Shown here: positions 62,401-64,000 of the stretch, one piece after another | Position numbering within the stretch: position 1 is the first letter of the stretch | How the letters are laid out: the number at the start of each line of letters is the position of its first letter | Notes under the pieces: model-generated | Databases searched by the model: none | What the model was told of the DNA's origin: nothing | Seen by the model: the letters and a program-made list of their open reading frames with translations, nothing else | NCBI GenBank assembly: GCA_964449565.1 | Contig: CAYUZB010000006.1 | Span: 10,557 to 74,556 of the forward strand | DNA length: 64,000 nucleotides | Direction of reading: 5' to 3' | Source: Granulosicoccus sp964449565 | GTDB lineage: Bacteria > Pseudomonadota > Gammaproteobacteria > Granulosicoccales > Granulosicoccaceae | Position numbers and translations under genes: made by a program

Positions 62401-64000
62401 AGAGTTTCCCCATTACCGGTATTTGCGGTACCGGTGATGATCGGCCTGGTTACATTGGTGACGAGTGTCATGACAGTCGGCGCATCTGGCGGTATCAAAT
62501 CGACTGTTATCGTTCTGGTCGCCGTTTGCGCATCCACCCCAGCTAAGGTCGCAACATCAGCAGTGATCAGTTCTGACGAACCAAACGTCTGAACGGCAAA
62601 GGCAGGTACAATAACCAGCCATTGATTGTTATTCACATTGCTAAAGTAGGGAATACCAGCGACGTTAACCGTCACAACTTGATTGTTCTCCACACCACCT
62701 GTTGTACCTTGCAGAATCAACGAGCTTCCGGCTTCGGAAAGATTGATTGTGTCATCGCCTGAAACGGTTGCAATGCTGATAGCAGCTATAGAGGTATCTT
62801 TATTCGCTGTGACCGGACCTGCCGTTCCTACATTACCGGCTATATCAGCCTGGCTGGCGGTTGCAATAATCGTATTTACACCCTCCGTAACGGCTGTAAC
62901 ATCAAATGTCGCGGTCCAGGTACCGTTAGCCGCACAAGATACCGTTTGTGTATCTGGTGATGCGTCGATTATCGCGACTTGTACGACACCACTGTTGACA
63001 GTACAACTACCGCCGATCTGATAACTGTTTTGATTAACGGAGGTTGCCAACTGCAAAGGGTTGATTGCAACGGCTGGCGGCACAAGGTCAACAGTTAATG
63101 TTGACTCAGCTTGATTCGCAATATTGCCGGCACTGTCGCTTGCATCAGCTGTAACCAGTGTACTTGGCGGTAATCCGGCTGCTATTGCAGATGGCAAGCT
63201 TATCGACCAGACGTTTCCTGCCACCAGTGCTTCATACGGCACGCCATCAACTTCAATAGCGACGCTGGCACCATCGTTCAGACTCGTACTAGTACCACTG
63301 ATGAGCACGTCCGTCTGGACTTCAGTCGCATTCAATCGATTGTCGCCAGCGATCACATCAAATACAAGTACCGGTACTGTTGTGTCAGAAAGAATATCTG
63401 CAGTAGCGGGTGTAGCTGAATTTCCAGCCTCATCAACTGCCGTAACAGTTATCGTCTCCACGGGATCGAATGCCTGCACTTCAACAGACGGCAACAACAC
63501 ACTCCAGGCGCCTGCCAATACCGACGCACTATAGTCAACGTCATTGACGTTGATAGTGACCGTTGTTCCGTCTAAAAGCCCGGTGCTTGTTCCCGAAATC
63601 GTTTGATCGAGCAAGGATTCAGCAGCATTGATGACATTGTCATCAGACACCGACGCCAACGTTACGGTTGGGGGTTCTGTATCGAGATCCACCGACACGG
63701 TAGCTGAAGAAGCTGTGTTACCGGAGTCATCATCGGCCTCAGTATCAATGGACAGCTCACCATCGAGCAGGCTTGTCAGATCGACACCTGCAATCTCCCA
63801 GTCGCCATTCGTATCTGCGGTCGCAACAAATGTCAGAACAGTCGCAGCAATATCACTTATAGTGATTGTCACGATACTGTTTGGCTCGGCTGTACCCGTA
63901 AGCGTGAGTGCTCCAGCCTCATTCGAGTTCGCAATATCGTTTGCCGCAATAGGCGTATCAATTGTTGGGCTCGTAATGGCCGTGTCAATAGTGACATCCA
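56484..64000 (-). CDS. Giant Ig-like/TSP3 surface protein with internal CTERM signal, fused to an OmpA lipoprotein (5' end outside window)
   Basis: At least 2,504 residues; the frame is open to the window edge, so the start and export signal are not seen. Numbering from the GTG at 63872: residues 1-1340 are about a dozen bacterial Ig-like repeats of ~100 residues (recurring VTDLAGNVS, VDLIAPS and SGTST motifs), and 1345-1900 are thrombospondin type 3-like repeats. Residues 1936-1968 are a CTERM-like tail: GFGCSIGDGTGSSSD (Cys1939), helix LMLLLFAAFAAMW, then KRRRR. No stop follows. A lipoprotein signal (MLAAVVLSVSSC, Cys1995) leads into an OmpA protein: barrel 2044-2204, Lys/Arg-rich linker, TSP3 unit (DSDRDGISDDKDACLD) and OmpA domain 2350-2462. 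Probably an adhesin fused to its partner lipoprotein. Confidence 0.85.
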   Translation of the reverse strand, partial: DVTIDTAITSPTIDTPIAANDIANSNEAGALTLTGTAEPNSIVTITISDIAATVLTFVATADTNGDWEIAGVDLTSLLDGELSIDTEADDDSGNTASSATVSVDLDTEPPTVTLASVSDDNVINAAESLLDQTISGTSTGLLDGTTVTINVNDVDYSASVLAGAWSVLLPSVEVQAFDPVETITVTAVDEAGNSATPATADILSDTTVPVLVFDVIAGDNRLNATEVQTDVLISGTSTSLNDGASVAIEVDGVPYEALVAGNVWSISLPSAIAAGLPPSTLVTADASDSAGNIANQAESTLTVDLVPPAVAINPLQLATSVNQNSYQIGGSCTVNSGVVQVAIIDASPDTQTVSCAANGTWTATFDVTAVTEGVNTIIATASQADIAGNVGTAGPVTANKDTSIAAISIATVSGDDTINLSEAGSSLILQGTTGGVENNQVVTVNVAGIPYFSNVNNNQWLVIVPAFAVQTFGSSELITADVATLAGVDAQTATRTITVDLIPPDAPTVMTLVTNVTRPIITGTANTGNGETLEVRINGDLYTTGDGHLVDHGDGTWTLTIPAELGEGVFAVEVTLIDFAGNPIVESGAGALTIDTTAPDAPTVALDLVDADDSGASDSDNITNVTNARFAVAVGEALANTDLELLADGIVVGAGRVDADGSFVVESSGLTDGAIDITYRYIDESGNVGPQSTALSVVIDTATDVPLIDQPVMSDDVINAAESSVTIVTGTSEPDASLILTLEDSLAGSVVSAPFSADSSGNFSSVQLDASSLEDGTIDILLEATDIAGNVASAIPVSVTLQTTGPELPVVTPLVTNNPLPTITGTAPISAGSTLEVVLDGLVYRLSDGTLVDTGSGVWSLTVDANSPLVDGVYDLSVTATDAADNSSVDTTVDELIVDTVAPTVPTITPLLANTMTPVLSGTAVVGNGERLTVEIDGVTYGALEAAPIAVDALGFWSVAIDAATPLSHGIHEVVARVSDAAGNISVDTSVFEVEVDLIAPSLTLAVIDDDDVIGVAETLLPLSLSGSTDVADGTSVTLDIAGDLFSAVAASGGWSVTLTPATLSSLADTTLISASVTDLAGNVSVPATRTLSIDRTAPNLVIDPLPAITALSAPAVDISGSCETGVPVDVSVASATPVSQSVDCVAGRFIATFDLSAIADGPDAITVTVAQLDIAGNPASGSLSSDKDTVAPSVTITSLSHGSDAVIDNSEALSFDITGEVSSDAVIGDTITLIVSDGVSNVEATTTVESADSWQVTGLDISSLNDGPISFTATVSDSAGNVSQPDVLGSTIRASLPQITIELASPVWENAVMLSGLSGVPDGLGGPVSVTDVDGNIICIPFTESGVWNCAIAGSTPDGDYEFVASVTDLFGNAGTANLSVTIDSTIDTDADTIPDSVEGTVDTDGDGLPDNVDLDSDNDGIPDAVEGSDDPDGDSLPSFRDPDSDGDGISDSDEAGTDPSNPRDTDGDSIADFIDLDSDNDDVPDSEEGTGDADGDGIIDVLDNDDNSNGNPNNQTGSEDPDSDGDGIADAIEGTGDSDDDGIADFLDTDSDNDSLPDSLEGELDSDNDGIPDFQDRDSDNDTISDALEGTEDPDGDSLPNYIDEDSDGDGINDIIEATLDSDSDGITNLLDLDSDNDRIPDAIETAVDSDGDGVYDAIDLDSDNDGLPDSFESVRSGVSPLGLNSELAGRLGLLLADDVDQDQTGLLNDDVPEITIDSDSDSVPDHLDLDSDNDSIPDTIEAGASDANLDGRIDNFIDLNQNGWNDATEQNPLEAADTDNDGLRDFRDLDSDQDGLSDLFEVAGNDADSNGLVDAFVDADNDGLDDAVAIFQAMLIDSDNDGIYDFLEIDSNNDGQNDLVEAGGNDVDGDGIVDTLKDSDSDGIPDSVDVDVTGGSDADNDGIDDLADADFVAGEDQDFDGIVDARDPDANGDGFADAGVPVLGESTPNTDVDQLPGTEQTTDTRPVRTGATGNGFGCSIGDGTGSSSDSELMLLLFAAFAAMWSSAKRRRRITEARLGRTAMLAAVVLSVSSCGTFSRVLPGDRGSQSSDGLTSQQRIEREEKQARAAQLKEEKKQRNRSMRRFYAGVGVGASILDPITEDTAFTLETGSSTAAHVHLGFDYSPRLTFELNAGSLGSATLEPTSTIDYSVVAGNALFYFGSNNDSLIRRENVHAYGRVGLGVLSTSGSGVDIEQVNGVQLLVGLGVEYGFSNGLALRGELISYDSDARAVQLGLIYRFKRSQNVNSTTDITRRVEPQRETRISKQTRKSAETQKREITRKQASTQKIESAQKSDTRKKSESVNKALQQSTETVPSTKPRIKPEVKPRTAPERKAKVVPPADSRAKKTVPKPNVDSDRDGISDDKDACLDTRRGVQVDAFGCAVTRGVVNGLVFEANTEVFKPGATRVLDRIVTEMKAAPSSRITISVHTDNSLPKNQAKQITTKQVIKIVKYLAKNGISTKRVVARSYGSTKPLADNVTDANRSRNRRVEITNLADSVNR
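57888..58058 (-). other. Internal CTERM signal to lipobox junction in the giant protein
   Basis: Between the CTERM cysteine (codon 58056-58058) and the lipobox cysteine (codon 57888-57890) are 55 residues holding two hydrophobic helices with the basic cluster KRRRR and R-rich ITEARLGR between them. By the positive-inside rule the loop is cytoplasmic: the first helix would run out-to-in and the second in-to-out. In-frame ATGs at AMW and AML could allow internal starts, but neither has a convincing ribosome-binding site. Confidence 0.75.
58160..59840 (-). repeat. Thrombospondin type 3-like repeat region of the giant protein
   Basis: About 560 residues of Asp-rich Ca-binding units (DLDSDNDGIPD, DTDGDGLPDNVD and variants) separated by short Glu/Ala/Gly fillers. 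Same repeat family as in the GEVED/CTERM protein, which supports a common origin of the two. Confidence 0.85.
59850..64000 (-). repeat. Bacterial Ig-like repeat region of the giant protein
   Basis: Tandem divergent domains of about 95-105 residues, each with a DxxxPxxP-type start, a GxxxxGxxxTVxI strand, a W in WSVxLP and a VTDLAGN ending. This pattern is known from large biofilm adhesins such as BapA. More copies probably lie beyond the window edge. Confidence 0.82.

Noticed and set aside
1..64000. tRNA, rRNA, prophage, toxin-antitoxin or restriction genes
   Set aside because: Looked for and not seen on either strand; small tRNAs could still be missed by eye.

Overview
The window looks like the chromosome of an aerobic, heterotrophic gammaproteobacterium. 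The evidence is gene content and order: rapA, an ilvI-ilvH-ilvC-pssA run leading into a holD-like gene, rimI and prfC (E. coli also keeps holD, rimI and prfC together), fadI/fadJ beta-oxidation genes next to etfB, and many outer-membrane beta-barrel and lipoprotein genes. I saw no rRNA, tRNA, CRISPR array, insertion sequence or prophage. Two 100-base N runs are present; both look like false assembly gaps, because the contig ends overlap and joining them restores one reading frame in each case.

Layout. 1-5.6 kb (minus): etfB (cut by the window edge), a FCY1-like cytosine deaminase, a SIMPL-domain secreted protein, and the fatty-acid beta-oxidation pair fadJ-fadI. 5.9-15 kb (minus): a BamA/TamA-like outer-membrane protein and a tightly overlapping moxR-DUF58-DUF4381-batA-batB-batC-batD operon. 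15-21 kb (minus): a Big2-domain lipoprotein with a small barrel protein, a DUF1223 protein, DNA photolyase, and an acetate kinase fused to a PduL-type phosphotransacylase. 21.2-24.5 kb (plus): flippase, formyltransferase and polysaccharide deacetylase, probably for a surface glycan. A two-way terminator and a cold-shock gene follow. 25.2-31.2 kb (plus): rapA, xthA, and a three-gene phospholipid cassette (acyltransferase, CdsA-like, CDP-alcohol phosphotransferase) resembling E. coli ynbCBA. 31.3-37.4 kb: a BMP-type nucleoside ABC importer (minus) divergent from guanine deaminase (plus). 37.4-43.5 kb (minus): a ferredoxin-NADP reductase-like flavoprotein, two paralogous barrel proteins, prfC, rimI, holD-like, pssA. 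43.6-46.8 kb: ilvC, ilvH, ilvI. 47.3-50.6 kb: bepA-like M48 protease (plus) convergent with pckA (minus), which has two matching palindromes upstream.

50.9-64 kb (minus) is the most unusual part: a surface-protein locus. In transcription order it holds a giant protein (more than 2,500 residues, start outside the window), two OmpA-type lipoproteins, and a GEVED/thrombospondin-type-3 protein ending in a Cys-containing C-terminal sorting signal (CTERM). The giant consists of bacterial Ig-like repeats, a long thrombospondin-type-3 region and the same type of CTERM signal, but it has no stop codon there. The frame runs on through a lipoprotein signal peptide into a complete OmpA lipoprotein related to the two downstream genes. 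It therefore reads as a polyprotein with an internal sorting signal and an internal lipobox. Together the genes suggest a family of long calcium-binding surface proteins matched with peptidoglycan-binding outer-membrane lipoproteins.
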